Positions 7,804 to 16,492 of a stretch of 34,790 nucleotides of DNA are shown here, one piece after another. Source of the DNA: an uncultured Lachnospiraceae bacterium (lineage in GTDB: Bacteria > Bacillota > Clostridia > Lachnospirales > Lachnospiraceae); the NCBI GenBank assembly GCA_910586585.1, contig CAJUKA010000043.1, positions 1 through 34,790 on the forward strand, read 5' to 3'. Under the pieces are notes generated by a model, which was given only the letters and a program-made list of their open reading frames with translations, did not search any database and had not been told where the DNA came from. Both the position numbers and the translations under genes were made by a program. The stretch's first letter is position 1. Each line of letters opens with the position of its first letter.

Positions 7804-8723
7804 AAATAGGACTGAGGGATGTGGACGGACACCGTTTTCCCAACCTGTGCCTGATGAAGCTGTCGGCGTACCACAAGGCAAGAGGCGATACGGTGGAGTG
7901 GCATGACGGGAGAAAGCATTATGACCTTGTTTACATGAGCCGTGTGTTCACGGATACCTATTCCAAAGATTATACGGGGGCGGTACACGCCGACATGGTA
8001 ATCAGGGGCGGCACGGGCTACGGGCTTGACAACAAGCTGCCTGATGAAGTCGAGCATACCTGTCCCGATTACAGTCTGTATCCGCAGTTTGCAGGCACAG
8101 CCTACGGTTTTCTGTCACGGGGCTGTCCCCGTGGCTGCGGGTTCTGCATTGTCGGGGAGAAGGAAGGCAGGCGGAGTATTGCGGTGGCTGATTTGTCGGA
8201 ATTTTGGCACGGGGAAAAGGAAATCAAGCTGCTTGATGCAAACCTGTTAGCCTGTCCCGACTGGAAACAGCTGCTTCGGCAGCTTGCGGAGAGCGGCGCA
8301 AATGTGGATTTCACGCAGGGGCTTGACGTGCGCCTTGCAACGCCGGAGAAAGTGGAGGCGCTCAACTGTGTAAAAACAAAAATGCTGCACTTTGCATGGG
8401 ACAATCCGGAAGATGACCTGACACCGTATTTTAAGCGGTTCGCGGGGCTGACTTCCATTCAGGACAGCCGGAAACGGCGTGTCTATGTGCTTACGAATTT
8501 CGGCAGCACACAGGAAGAAGATTTATACCGCATTTATACGCTGCGCGATATGGGATATGACCCGTATGTGATGGTGTATGAAAAGCCGACTGCGCCGCAG
8601 GAAACACGCAACCTGCAGCGGTGGGTGAACAACAAGTGGATTTTTTGGTCGGTGCGTGATTTTAAGGATTATGACCCGAATTACGGGAGAACACGGAAAG
8701 AAACCGTCAGTGGTCAGAAATAA
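7800..8723 (+). CDS. Radical SAM protein of the transfer operon
   Basis: A 307-aa protein with the radical SAM cluster motif C109-x3-C113-x2-C116 (R-G-C-P-R-G-C-G-F-C), which binds a 4Fe-4S cluster to cleave S-adenosylmethionine. The region before it (residues 1-100) has features of the N-terminal domain of B12-binding radical SAM enzymes (S-R-V-F-T-D-T-Y, G-G-T-G-Y, P-D-Y-S-L-Y-P), but no clear cobalamin D-x-H-x-x-G motif. The substrate is unknown. The gene starts in the stop codon of the VirB4 gene and is followed 18 bp later by the cell-wall hydrolase gene, so it is part of the conjugation operon. A role in modifying a transfer protein, RNA or metabolite is inference only. Confidence 0.82.
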   Translation: MKIGLRDVDGHRFPNLCLMKLSAYHKARGDTVEWHDGRKHYDLVYMSRVFTDTYSKDYTGAVHADMVIRGGTGYGLDNKLPDEVEHTCPDYSLYPQFAGTAYGFLSRGCPRGCGFCIVGEKEGRRSIAVADLSEFWHGEKEIKLLDANLLACPDWKQLLRQLAESGANVDFTQGLDVRLATPEKVEALNCVKTKMLHFAWDNPEDDLTPYFKRFAGLTSIQDSRKRRVYVLTNFGSTQEEDLYRIYTLRDMGYDPYVMVYEKPTAPQETRNLQRWVNNKWIFWSVRDFKDYDPNYGRTRKETVSGQK

Positions 8724-8741
8724 AAATAGCGGAGGAATGGA

Positions 8742-11534
8742 ATGACAGAAATAAAGAGGAAACAGGCGGCTGCATTTGCAAAAGATAAAGGAAACTTTGC
8801 AGAGAACAGCCCGGAGAAGAAAGGCAGCGCCCAAAAGGGACAGCCCAAAAAGTCCGGCGCACACCAGCCGAGGGACGGCAACAACGTCCTGCATCAGGAA
8901 AACCGGAAAACGGGGCAGGGCGCAGCTTTTGGACAGAATGACCGGAAGGCAGAGCCGGAGAAAACCTTTGGACAGGGTGATCAAAGGGCAGGAAATGGCA
9001 GGACTTTCAGCCACAATGTCCAAAAGCTGCCACAAAAAAGTGCATCGCAGAAAAACAGACAGAAAAAACAGTATCAGAAAGAAAATTCTTTTGGACAGAG
9101 TGACCAAAAGAGGGAAGATGGAAAAGCCACCCATGAGTATAAAAACGGTTTTGAACAAGCCGCCCATGAACATAAAAACGGTTTTGAACAAGCTACCCAT
9201 GAATGCAAAAATGGTTTTTCCACGGCTGGAAACACTTTTACGCCGAAAGCCGACGAAAATCAGGGAGAACAGCAGGTAACACCGCAGGGGGACGACATTT
9301 ACCGCCGCAGGGACACATACCGACAGTCAGAGAAAAAAGGAAAATACCGCAGGCGTGAATATCAGGACAGGCAGCGCACCAAAACTTCCGATTTTGAGCG
9401 TGACTTTCAGACGAAAAATGGCACGTTTACAGAGAATGGTGCTTTTTCCAAAGACGCGGACAAAGAACCGGAGTTTTCCGGCAGCAAAAAATTAGACAGG
9501 CTGCAAAAGAAAGCGGAGAAAGCAGGGAAGAAAGCGCAGAAGGCAGGGGCAAAGCTGCCAAAGAAAACGGAGTATTCCTTTGAACGTGTTTTTGACGAAA
9601 AGACAGGGAGGGCAAAATATGTGCTTACCGCAGTCAAAAAGGAAAAGCCGTATAAGCCGGACGGTGTGCTGAAGAAAACAGCGGGCAGGATCGGCATGGA
9701 ATTTTCCAATTCCGCCCACGGCAGGGTTGCGGAGGTGGAGAAAGAAAATTCTGCGGTGGAGGGCGCGCATAAATCGGAGCAGAAAGCCGAAGATGCTTAC
9801 CGTTTCGTAAAGAACCACAGAAAAAACAGACTGCAAAGACGGCGGGAAAAGGCGGCAGGACTGGAAAAGAAACATTTTAAGAAAGAAGTCAGTTTCCAGT
9901 ATCAAAAATTCCTTGAAGAAAATCCCCAAATGCAGAAAAAAATACTGCGGAAACGGCTGCAAAAAGAGCGCATCAAGCGCGAATACCGCAAAGCAAGGCA
10001 GAAGGCAGCGACGACAAAGGCGGCAGGGCAGGCGCTGGAACAGAGCAAAAACGTGACAGTTGCGGTGGCGAGGAAATTGCAGGAAATTGCACGGAGAAAC
10101 GTGGGCGTGCTTGTGACGCTCGGCATTATGGCTGTGCTGCTTATCATGATTATGACATCGGTATCGTCATGTGGCGCGATGTTTGCGGATACGCAGGCAA
10201 CGGTGCTTGCGTCAAGTTATTTAAGCAAACCAAAGGAGATTGACGCGGCAGATTTGCAGATGACACAGCTTGAGCTTGACCTGCAGAAAGAGATTGATGC
10301 AGTAGAAACCGATTATCCGGATTATGACGAGTATTCCTACAACTTGGGGGAAATCGGGCATAACCCGTTTACCCTAATCAGCTATCTTTCCGCCCTGCAT
10401 ACGGAATTTACCGCCAGTGAAGTCGAAAGTGAGGTACAGTCGCTTTTTGACGAGATGTATGCGCTGACCTTAACGCCTGATACGGAAACAAGGACAGGCA
10501 CAAGGACGGTCACTGACCCGGAAACAGGGGAGGAAACGGAAGAAGAATACGAGTATGAGGTCAGTATCCTGCGTGTCACGCTGACCGCCACACCGCTTGA
10601 AACGCTTGTTGCTGGCAAACTGGACAGCGAACAGACGGAAATTTATACCGCATACAATGAAACGGGCGGTCTTTTGCAGGAATTTGACTCACCGCTTGCG
10701 TTATATTGGTACAACTATGTTTCCGGTTATTACGGATACCGCAAGAATCCCGTAACCGGAAACGACGAGTTCCACCGCGGCGTGGACATAGCGGTGCCGA
10801 CAGGCACAGCCGTTTATGCGACGCATGACGGAACGGTAACGACAGCCGCCTATGACAGCCATTACGGGAATTATGTGGTGCTTGAAAAGGACGGCTACAC
10901 GACAAAATATGCGCACATGGACAGTTTAAGCGTCAGTGAGGGGCAGGAACTGGAAAAAGGGACGGTCATCGGGACGACGGGAAACACGGGAAGCAGTACC
11001 GGAAGCCACCTGCATATTGAATGCCTTTATGACGGGGAGTATTATAACCCGTTATTTTATTTTGAGGCAGGCGAGGGAACGCTGTATGGCGAAGCGCCGG
11101 GCGGCGGGGGCGGCGTGCCGCCGGGAAATGTGATACCGCCCGATTCCTATGATGATGCATCGGTGCAGGCGCTTTTGGAGGAAGCCGCAAAATATCTCGG
11201 CTATCCGTATGTGTGGGGCGGTTCTTCCCCGTCAACAAGTTTTGACTGTTCAGGCTTTGTCTGCTGGGTATTTACCAACAGCGGCGTGCATAACCTGCCA
11301 CGGACGACGGCGCAGGGGATTTATAACCAGTGTACTCCGGTTTCGGCGGCAGACGCAAAGGCGGGGGACATCATATTTTTTACGGGCACATACAATTCGG
11401 GCAATCCGGTTACCCATGTGGGAATTTACTGCGGAAACGGCGTTATGATTCACGCGGGCGATCCGATCAAGTATTCCTCAATCAACACGTCGTACTGGCA
11501 GAGTCATTATTTTTCATTCGGGCGTCTGAACTGA
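8742..11534 (+). CDS. CD1108-type transfer protein with M23 and NlpC/P60 peptidase domains
   Basis: A 930-aa peptidoglycan hydrolase that opens the cell wall for the conjugation channel (VirB1-like role). Residues 1-450 are very hydrophilic, repetitive and Lys/Gln-rich. A single membrane segment lies near 453-472 (V-L-V-T-L-G-I-M-A-V-L-L). The external part has an M23 metallopeptidase domain with H678-R-G-V-D and H756-L-H758, then a Gly-rich linker and a C-terminal NlpC/P60 domain with Cys836 (D-C-S-G-F), His892 and His904. The start ATG 8742 follows GGAGG with 7-bp spacing. The N-terminal tail contains palindromic and 33-bp repeats listed separately and is longer than in many relatives. Confidence 0.92.
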   Translation: MTEIKRKQAAAFAKDKGNFAENSPEKKGSAQKGQPKKSGAHQPRDGNNVLHQENRKTGQGAAFGQNDRKAEPEKTFGQGDQRAGNGRTFSHNVQKLPQKSASQKNRQKKQYQKENSFGQSDQKREDGKATHEYKNGFEQAAHEHKNGFEQATHECKNGFSTAGNTFTPKADENQGEQQVTPQGDDIYRRRDTYRQSEKKGKYRRREYQDRQRTKTSDFERDFQTKNGTFTENGAFSKDADKEPEFSGSKKLDRLQKKAEKAGKKAQKAGAKLPKKTEYSFERVFDEKTGRAKYVLTAVKKEKPYKPDGVLKKTAGRIGMEFSNSAHGRVAEVEKENSAVEGAHKSEQKAEDAYRFVKNHRKNRLQRRREKAAGLEKKHFKKEVSFQYQKFLEENPQMQKKILRKRLQKERIKREYRKARQKAATTKAAGQALEQSKNVTVAVARKLQEIARRNVGVLVTLGIMAVLLIMIMTSVSSCGAMFADTQATVLASSYLSKPKEIDAADLQMTQLELDLQKEIDAVETDYPDYDEYSYNLGEIGHNPFTLISYLSALHTEFTASEVESEVQSLFDEMYALTLTPDTETRTGTRTVTDPETGEETEEEYEYEVSILRVTLTATPLETLVAGKLDSEQTEIYTAYNETGGLLQEFDSPLALYWYNYVSGYYGYRKNPVTGNDEFHRGVDIAVPTGTAVYATHDGTVTTAAYDSHYGNYVVLEKDGYTTKYAHMDSLSVSEGQELEKGTVIGTTGNTGSSTGSHLHIECLYDGEYYNPLFYFEAGEGTLYGEAPGGGGGVPPGNVIPPDSYDDASVQALLEEAAKYLGYPYVWGGSSPSTSFDCSGFVCWVFTNSGVHNLPRTTAQGIYNQCTPVSAADAKAGDIIFFTGTYNSGNPVTHVGIYCGNGVMIHAGDPIKYSSINTSYWQSHYFSFGRLN
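8926..9110 (+). repeat. Four in-frame 23-bp palindromic repeats in the hydrolase gene
   Basis: Copies lie at 8926-8948, 8965-8987, 9004-9026 and 9088-9110. The consensus is arm CTTTTGGACA, 3-nt spacer, arm TGACCAAAAG, which pair apart from one conserved mismatch. They encode F-G-Q-x-D-Q-K-like heptapeptides in the disordered tail. Copy 2 shows paired changes (CCTTTG with CAAAGG). The same repeat occurs in the helicase gene at 20657-20997. Confidence 0.75.
9126..9218 (+). repeat. 33-bp tandem repeat, 2.8 copies
   Basis: Units at 9126-9158, 9159-9191 and 9192-9218 encode A-T-H-E-Y-K-N-G-F-E-Q and two close variants (residues 129-159 of the hydrolase). The repeat is in frame and lies in the predicted disordered cytoplasmic tail, suggesting recent slippage or unequal exchange. 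Confidence 0.85.
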
Positions 11535-11556
11535 GTGCATATGTCTGATGATTATA

Positions 11557-11584
11557 CTGAACGGCAAAAAGATTTGCCGTTCAG
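11557..11584 (+). other. Perfect 12-bp intercistronic hairpin
   Basis: CTGAACGGCAAA (11557-11568) and TTTGCCGTTCAG (11573-11584) form a perfect stem around loop AAGA. No U-tract follows directly. A second, smaller hairpin (GCCGC-AAA-GCGGC, 11600-11612) followed by AATTTTCC lies downstream. Both sit between the hydrolase stop and the DUF4315 start, so they may lower or stabilise downstream transcription. Confidence 0.65.
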
Positions 11585-11672
11585 TTGCGCCAGCCGCACG
11601 CCGCAAAGCGGCAATTTTCCTTTGTGTGGCTGTGTGCATAATAACAAAATAACAACGGAAAGGGAGGATATT

Positions 11673-11954
11673 GTGACAAAGGAAAGGTTAAAAAAGGAGC
11701 TTTCCAAAGTGGATGACCAGCTTGCAGGGCTGCAGGCGAGAAAAAAGGATTTGGAAGAACAGCTCCAGATGGCAGAAGATGCGGAGAAGATGAAATTCAT
11801 CGAGAAGAATAAAATCTCACTGGACAGGCTGGCGCTTCTGAATAAGGTCAGCGAGGAAGAAATTTTAAGCCTGCTGAAACAGAAGGAAAAAGAGCAGGCT
11901 GGACAGGCAGAAAAGGAGGCAGGAAACCATGAAGAAAAACAGGTTATCAATTAG
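11673..11954 (+). CDS. DUF4315 family small coiled-coil protein
   Basis: A 93-aa highly charged protein whose first 45 residues form heptad-like repeats (K-E-L-S-K-V-D-D-Q-L-A-G-L-Q-A-R-K-K-D-L), so a coiled coil is likely. The start is GTG at 11673, 5 nt after GGGAGGATA; an in-frame ATG farther upstream has no family support. It occupies the invariant position of DUF4315 proteins between the CD1108 hydrolase and the DUF4366 membrane protein. It overlaps the latter by 26 bases, implying coupled synthesis. Function is unknown; it may scaffold the transfer complex. Confidence 0.8.
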   Translation: MTKERLKKELSKVDDQLAGLQARKKDLEEQLQMAEDAEKMKFIEKNKISLDRLALLNKVSEEEILSLLKQKEKEQAGQAEKEAGNHEEKQVIN

Positions 11955-13626
11955 GGCGGTCATTTCGCTTATTTTATCACTGATACTTTTATGTATGCCC
12001 GCTATGGCATTTTCCATGAACGGGAATTATGTGGTGAGCGTGCGGGCGGAGGATAATACGGAAAATGAAACAGCTACGGGAGAGGACTCCGACACTTCCG
12101 GGGATAATATGGAAACTTCGGCGGAGGATACGACAGGGGACGATATGGAAAATTCCACGGAAAATCCGACGGAAGATGCCACAGAGGACGGCACGGTTTC
12201 GGGAAATGAAGTACCAGAGCCGGTATGCAACTGTGAGGACAAATGCGGTTCTTATGAGTATGACCGGAACTGTCCCATATGTGCAGAGGATTACAAAAAG
12301 TGCGCTTACAAAAAGCCCAATGTCACAATCAGCATCAACAAGCCGGACGGCTGGTATAATGATACCGCTTTCGTTTCTTTTACCGTCACAGATACGGCGC
12401 ACACGGGCAATTTTGAAACTGCCAAAATTCAGGCAAAAATAGGGCAGAACGGAAGCTGGACGGACGTGACGGAGGACAGGAAACTGGAGATTTCCGAAAA
12501 CTGCACGGTCTATGTGCAGGTCACAGACCAGAAAGGCATTACATACGAGAGAAGCCGTACAGTAAAGTGTTTTGACATGACAAAACCAACCTTAAACGCG
12601 GCAGTCAGTGACGGGCTGCTCACGGTGCAGGTGCATGACACGGATTCCGGCGCAAAAGCGGTCTATGTCAACGGATATGAATTTACGGAGCTTACAAACG
12701 GCACATTAAATGTCCGCCTGCAGCAGTTTGATGCAGGCTATGAATATTTTACCATATCCGCAATGGACAATGCCGGAAATATGTCGGAGGTTTATAAGAC
12801 CAAAAATCCGTATTATAAAGACCCTGCGGACGAGAGTGACGACAATCCGGCAAAACAGCTTCCGGTCAGCGCCGAAGCCACCAAGCCGGGGAACGCCACG
12901 GCGGCCGTAACAGAGCATACCAAGACAGACGGTGAGGGGAACACTGTTTCCGAAAACAGCATTGCGGAGCAGAAAAAACAGGCTTTTGCCGAGGCTGATG
13001 CTGCGGAGGCGGCGGAAAAAAGCAGCAAGGACAGTCAGGAGAGCAGCCAGTCAGAAAAGGGAAAGGAATTTTATACGATTCAGACGGCAAACGACAAGGT
13101 ATTTTATTTAATCATCGACAGGGACGGGGAGGAAGAACTGGTATATTTTCTTACGGAGATTACAGAAAATGACCTGCTGAATGCCACGTCCGACAACAGC
13201 GATACCTTACCGAAAAATTCCGTAGCACTGGAGTCTGCAATCCCTGTGACAGAGGGGGCATTGCCGAACAATAATACAAAACAGGATGCGGAACAGGAAG
13301 AAAATACGGAAAATGCAGAGGGTACAGAGGAAAATGCGGAAGATACGGAAAGCACGGAAGAAACCACAGAGCCGGAACAGGAGAACCCTGCGGCATCTTA
13401 TATCCTGATGGGCGGTCTTGCCGCTGCGTTCATCGGTGCAGCCTACTATTTCAAGGTAGTCCGTAAAAAGAAAGAGGATTTTCTTGATGAGGACGACGAG
13501 GAAGATGAGGAAGAATACGAAAACGAGGACGGGGATACAGGGGACGGTACAGACGATGATTTCTTTGCCGATGATGACAGGGAAGCAGATGCGGCGGAAA
13601 CTGCCCAAGAACCTGACAACGAATAA
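11929..13626 (+). CDS. DUF4366 / CD1107 family surface-anchored transfer protein
   Basis: A 565-aa secreted, membrane-anchored protein. It has an N-terminal signal peptide (basic M-K-K-N-R, hydrophobic core to about residue 25). An acidic Thr/Glu-rich stretch follows, then a compact Cys cluster (C-N-C-E-D-K-C-G, later C-P-I-C and K-K-C), a beta-rich Ig-like region (about residues 130-290) and a low-complexity Glu/Asn-rich stalk. One C-terminal membrane segment (Y-I-L-M-G-G-L-A-A-A-F-I-G-A) is followed by K-K-K and a very acidic cytoplasmic tail. The layout fits a mating surface protein, anchored by its own helix rather than an LPXTG signal, which is absent. Its exact role is not established. 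Confidence 0.82.
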   Translation: MKKNRLSIRAVISLILSLILLCMPAMAFSMNGNYVVSVRAEDNTENETATGEDSDTSGDNMETSAEDTTGDDMENSTENPTEDATEDGTVSGNEVPEPVCNCEDKCGSYEYDRNCPICAEDYKKCAYKKPNVTISINKPDGWYNDTAFVSFTVTDTAHTGNFETAKIQAKIGQNGSWTDVTEDRKLEISENCTVYVQVTDQKGITYERSRTVKCFDMTKPTLNAAVSDGLLTVQVHDTDSGAKAVYVNGYEFTELTNGTLNVRLQQFDAGYEYFTISAMDNAGNMSEVYKTKNPYYKDPADESDDNPAKQLPVSAEATKPGNATAAVTEHTKTDGEGNTVSENSIAEQKKQAFAEADAAEAAEKSSKDSQESSQSEKGKEFYTIQTANDKVFYLIIDRDGEEELVYFLTEITENDLLNATSDNSDTLPKNSVALESAIPVTEGALPNNNTKQDAEQEENTENAEGTEENAEDTESTEETTEPEQENPAASYILMGGLAAAFIGAAYYFKVVRKKKEDFLDEDDEEDEEEYENEDGDTGDGTDDDFFADDDREADAAETAQEPDNE

Positions 13627-13637
13627 AAATACCATGA

Positions 13638-13674
13638 ATGACGGGAGCCGGGGCGGAAGCTCCGGTTTCGTCAT
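13638..13674 (+). other. Two-tier intercistronic hairpin with GGAA tetraloop
   Basis: The outer stem is ATGACG (13638-13643) with CGTCAT (13669-13674). The inner stem is CCGGGGC (13648-13654) with GCTCCGG (13659-13665), one wobble, closing a GGAA loop. It ends just before the AAAGGAGG box of the next gene, so it could affect mRNA stability or ribosome access. No T-tract follows. Confidence 0.6.
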
Positions 13675-13689
13675 GGAAAGGAGGTCACA

Positions 13690-14256
13690 ATGGGGCAGGA
13701 AAATATACAGCAGACGGTTGACAGAGTGCTTGACGGAATTGCCGAAAAGCGCAGGGCAGCCATGCAGACGGCAGGGCAGACGCAGGATAAAGGCGCGGGC
13801 AGTCCCAAAAAGGAATTTCAGGAGATTACGCTGAAATTCGGGAAAGGCTGTGTCGGGGAGGAATTTCAGGGGCGGGACGGCAACAGATACAGGGAGATAC
13901 TTGTTCCCAATCCTGATAAAAATGACCACAGACCGTGGCAGACCTTTGTTGTGAAATCAAACCATGTCCATGAGGATAAATTCGGCAAAGGGATGTGGAT
14001 CAAGCTCCCGTCAGAGGGACACACCACGCTGCGCCGTTCAGTTGTCGTTGGAGAAAAGCCTGACGGCAGAAAAGAGTGGGGGACGGAGAAAACCCGCGTT
14101 TCCAATGCTGAACTTAAAAAAATGGTAGAGGCATACAAGGAACGTCCGAGGGAGTCCGTAAAGGGCAGGCTTGCGGAAAAGAAAGCGGAGGCTGCGGCAC
14201 TAAAGCCAGCGGAGCAGACACAGGACAGGAAAAAATCAAAAGGTGCGGAATTATAG
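13690..14256 (+). CDS. Conserved ICE protein of unknown function
   Basis: A 188-aa soluble protein with a strong AAAGGAGG ribosome binding site and ATG at 13690. The core (about residues 35-140) is beta-rich and contains W-Q-T-F-V-V-K-S-N-H-V-H, G-K-G-M-W-I-K-L-P and R-K-E-W-G-T-E-K-T-R-V-S. The C-terminus is Lys/Ala-rich and probably helical. I do not recognise a named domain. It ends 10 bp before the topoisomerase gene and lies between the surface proteins and the DNA-processing genes, so a DNA-processing accessory is possible but unproven. Confidence 0.7.
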   Translation: MGQENIQQTVDRVLDGIAEKRRAAMQTAGQTQDKGAGSPKKEFQEITLKFGKGCVGEEFQGRDGNRYREILVPNPDKNDHRPWQTFVVKSNHVHEDKFGKGMWIKLPSEGHTTLRRSVVVGEKPDGRKEWGTEKTRVSNAELKKMVEAYKERPRESVKGRLAEKKAEAAALKPAEQTQDRKKSKGAEL

Positions 14257-14266
14257 GAGGACAGGA

Positions 14267-16378
14267 ATGCAGTTAGTCATAACAGAAAAACCAAGTGTGG
14301 CACAGGCGGTTTCCGCCGTAATCGGTGCAGACGAAAGAAAAGACGGATACATGGAGGGAAACGGTTATATCGTTTCATGGTGCGTGGGGCATCTTGTGGA
14401 ACTGGCACAGCCGGAAAGCTACTGTGATGCATGGAAAAAGTGGAATTATGAGAGCCTGCCCATGATACCTGACAAATGGCAGCATGAAGTAAAAAAGGAA
14501 ACGGCGGCACAGTATAAAGTGCTGAAAAACCTGATGCACGATGACAGGATTGATACGGTCATCGCTGCGACAGACGCAGGCAGAGAAGGCGAGCTGATTT
14601 TCCGCCTTGTGTATGAAATGGCAGGGTGCAGGAAGCCGACAGAGCGGTTATGGATTTCTTCTATGGAGGAAAATGCCATTCGTGAGGGCTTTGCAAATTT
14701 GCAGCCGGGAAATAATTATGACAATCTTTATCATTCTGCATTGTGCAGACAGGAAGCGGACTGGCTGGTGGGACTGAACGGAACGCGGCTTTTTACCGTG
14801 CTTTACGGCGGAAAGGTCTTAAAGGTCGGCAGGGTGCAGACACCGACGCTTGCGATGTTAGTGGAGCGCGAAGCAAAGATTATGAATTTTAAGAAAGAGC
14901 AGTATTTTATGGCGCATATTTTATGCGGCGGCGTGGATGCCGTATCGGGGCACATTGATAAAAAGGATGAGGCACAACAGCTTACGGAGGCTTGTAAAAA
15001 CGGGCAGGCGCTTGTCACTTCCATTATAAAGGAAGAAAAGGCGTCTGCGCCGCCAAAACTCTATGACCTTACCACACTCCAACGTGACGCGAACCGTCTG
15101 TTCGGTTTTACGGCAAAACAGACTTTGGAGTACACGCAGAGTTTATATGAGAAAAAATTAGCCACTTATCCAAGGACGGACAGCCAGTTTTTATCCGACG
15201 ACATGGAACAGACGGCAAAGAACGTAATCAATGCGGTCTTCCAGTCGATTTTATTTGAGGAAAGCGTGATATTCAATCCTGATATAAAAAGGGTGATGGA
15301 CAGCAAAAAAGTCACAGACCACCACGCCCTTATCCCCACAATGGAGATTGCCAAAGCTGACCTTGCGGCGCTGCCGGAAACGGAGCGGAAAATCCTGTCC
15401 TTAATCGCAAACCGCCTTTTATGTGCGACAGGGGAGAAACACCTGTATGAAACGGTAAAGGCAGAGCTTACCTGCAGCGGACATATTTTCACGGTTTCGG
15501 GAAAGAGCGTCACGCGCAACGGCTGGAAGGATTTTGAAGATGCCTTTAAGCGTTCTTTCAAAACATCGGAAGATGCGGATAAAAATGCCGCGGAAGAAAA
15601 GAAGCTGCCGGAACTTTCCAAAGGGCAGACGTTTGACGGGGTGCAGACAAAAATCAGTGAACATTTCACAAATCCGCCCAAAAGATTTACGGAGGATTCG
15701 CTGCTTTCCATGATGGAGCGCGCCGGATCGGAGGATATGGGTGATGAAGTGGAACGGAAAGGATTGGGGACGCCTGCGACACGGGCGGACATTATTGAAA
15801 AATTAGTAAAGGACGGATTTATCAGGCGGGAGAAAAAGCAGATAATCCCCACTGAGGACGGCATCAGACTGATTACGGTGCTTCCCGACGTGGTAAAATC
15901 CCCAAAACTGACCGCCGACTGGGAGAATGCCCTTACCCTTGTAGCAAAAGGGGAGTATTCCATGCAGGAATTTATGGACGGCATAGGGGATATGGTCAGA
16001 GGGCTTGTGCAGACCTACCACAGCGTCAGTGACGAGCAAAAATCCGTGTTTGGAAACGGTGCGCAGGGAACAGACGTATTGGGAAAATGTCCGAAATGCG
16101 GTGGCAATGTGGCAAAGGGAAAATTCGGCGCTTACTGTAAGAGCAGATGCGGCATGAATGTGGGGCGCGCTATGGGAGCCGTCCTTTCCGACAGTCAGGT
16201 AAAAAGTATGCTGGAGGGGAAAAAGACACTCGTAAAAGGCTTGAAAGGAAAGAAGGGCAGCTATGATGCGTACCTGATACCGGAGGGCATTGAGGATTAT
16301 TCCTACACCAAAGACGGAAAAGAAGTCAGAGGTTCGCAGTACAAGGTCAGGCTGGAATTTCCCAAGAGGAAAAATTAA
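14267..16378 (+). CDS. topB: DNA topoisomerase III (type IA)
   Basis: A 703-aa type IA topoisomerase that passes single strands to relax or decatenate DNA, probably assisting processing of transferred DNA. The N-terminal TOPRIM domain shows T-E-K-P-S-V-A-Q and A-A-T-D-A-G-R-E-G-E-L-I-F. The catalytic tyrosine is Y301 in A-T-Y-P-R-T-D-S. K-G-L-G-T-P-A-T-R-A is also present, and a C-terminal zinc ribbon begins C608-P-K-C-G-G and continues Y-C-K-S-R-C-G. The start is the ATG at 14267 after GGAGGACAGGA; an earlier ATG in the same frame lies inside the preceding gene. Plasmid/ICE TopB proteins of this length are regular Tn1549-like components. It looks intact. Confidence 0.94.
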   Translation: MQLVITEKPSVAQAVSAVIGADERKDGYMEGNGYIVSWCVGHLVELAQPESYCDAWKKWNYESLPMIPDKWQHEVKKETAAQYKVLKNLMHDDRIDTVIAATDAGREGELIFRLVYEMAGCRKPTERLWISSMEENAIREGFANLQPGNNYDNLYHSALCRQEADWLVGLNGTRLFTVLYGGKVLKVGRVQTPTLAMLVEREAKIMNFKKEQYFMAHILCGGVDAVSGHIDKKDEAQQLTEACKNGQALVTSIIKEEKASAPPKLYDLTTLQRDANRLFGFTAKQTLEYTQSLYEKKLATYPRTDSQFLSDDMEQTAKNVINAVFQSILFEESVIFNPDIKRVMDSKKVTDHHALIPTMEIAKADLAALPETERKILSLIANRLLCATGEKHLYETVKAELTCSGHIFTVSGKSVTRNGWKDFEDAFKRSFKTSEDADKNAAEEKKLPELSKGQTFDGVQTKISEHFTNPPKRFTEDSLLSMMERAGSEDMGDEVERKGLGTPATRADIIEKLVKDGFIRREKKQIIPTEDGIRLITVLPDVVKSPKLTADWENALTLVAKGEYSMQEFMDGIGDMVRGLVQTYHSVSDEQKSVFGNGAQGTDVLGKCPKCGGNVAKGKFGAYCKSRCGMNVGRAMGAVLSDSQVKSMLEGKKTLVKGLKGKKGSYDAYLIPEGIEDYSYTKDGKEVRGSQYKVRLEFPKRKN

Positions 16379-16426
16379 ACAGCAGTAAAATATCAATTAA
16401 CTATTTATATGGAAGTAACAGCGTCA

Positions 16427-16463
16427 GGGCGTATGGAATGCAGCCATTTCACGCGCCCTTTTT
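16427..16463 (+). terminator. Terminator-like hairpin after topB
   Basis: GGGC (16427-16430) pairs with GCCC (16455-16458), with an inner GGAATG/CATTTC stem around a 4-nt loop. TTTTT follows at 16459-16463. It may attenuate transcription into the small genes downstream. Confidence 0.5.
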
Positions 16464-16492
16464 GCGTTAAAAAGAATGGAGGAAATTAAAAC

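Noticed and set aside
8523..9200. 225-aa minus-strand ORF opposite the radical SAM/hydrolase genes
   Set aside because: It is antisense to two well-supported genes and has no ribosome binding site or recognisable domain. Its Phe/Leu-rich composition is that of a complement of Lys/Gln-rich coding sequence.
9126..9218. CRISPR-like or iteron repeat
   Set aside because: The units are adjacent without spacers, in frame, and encode a repeated peptide, so this is a coding tandem repeat.
13207..13929. 240-aa minus-strand ORF across the DUF4366 tail and the next gene
   Set aside because: It spans two real genes antisense and is a by-product of Glu/Asp-rich codons. No domain is seen.
15166..15984. 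272-aa minus-strand ORF opposite topB
   Set aside because: It is fully antisense to the conserved topoisomerase III catalytic region, and its Ser/Phe-rich composition is typical of a shadow frame.
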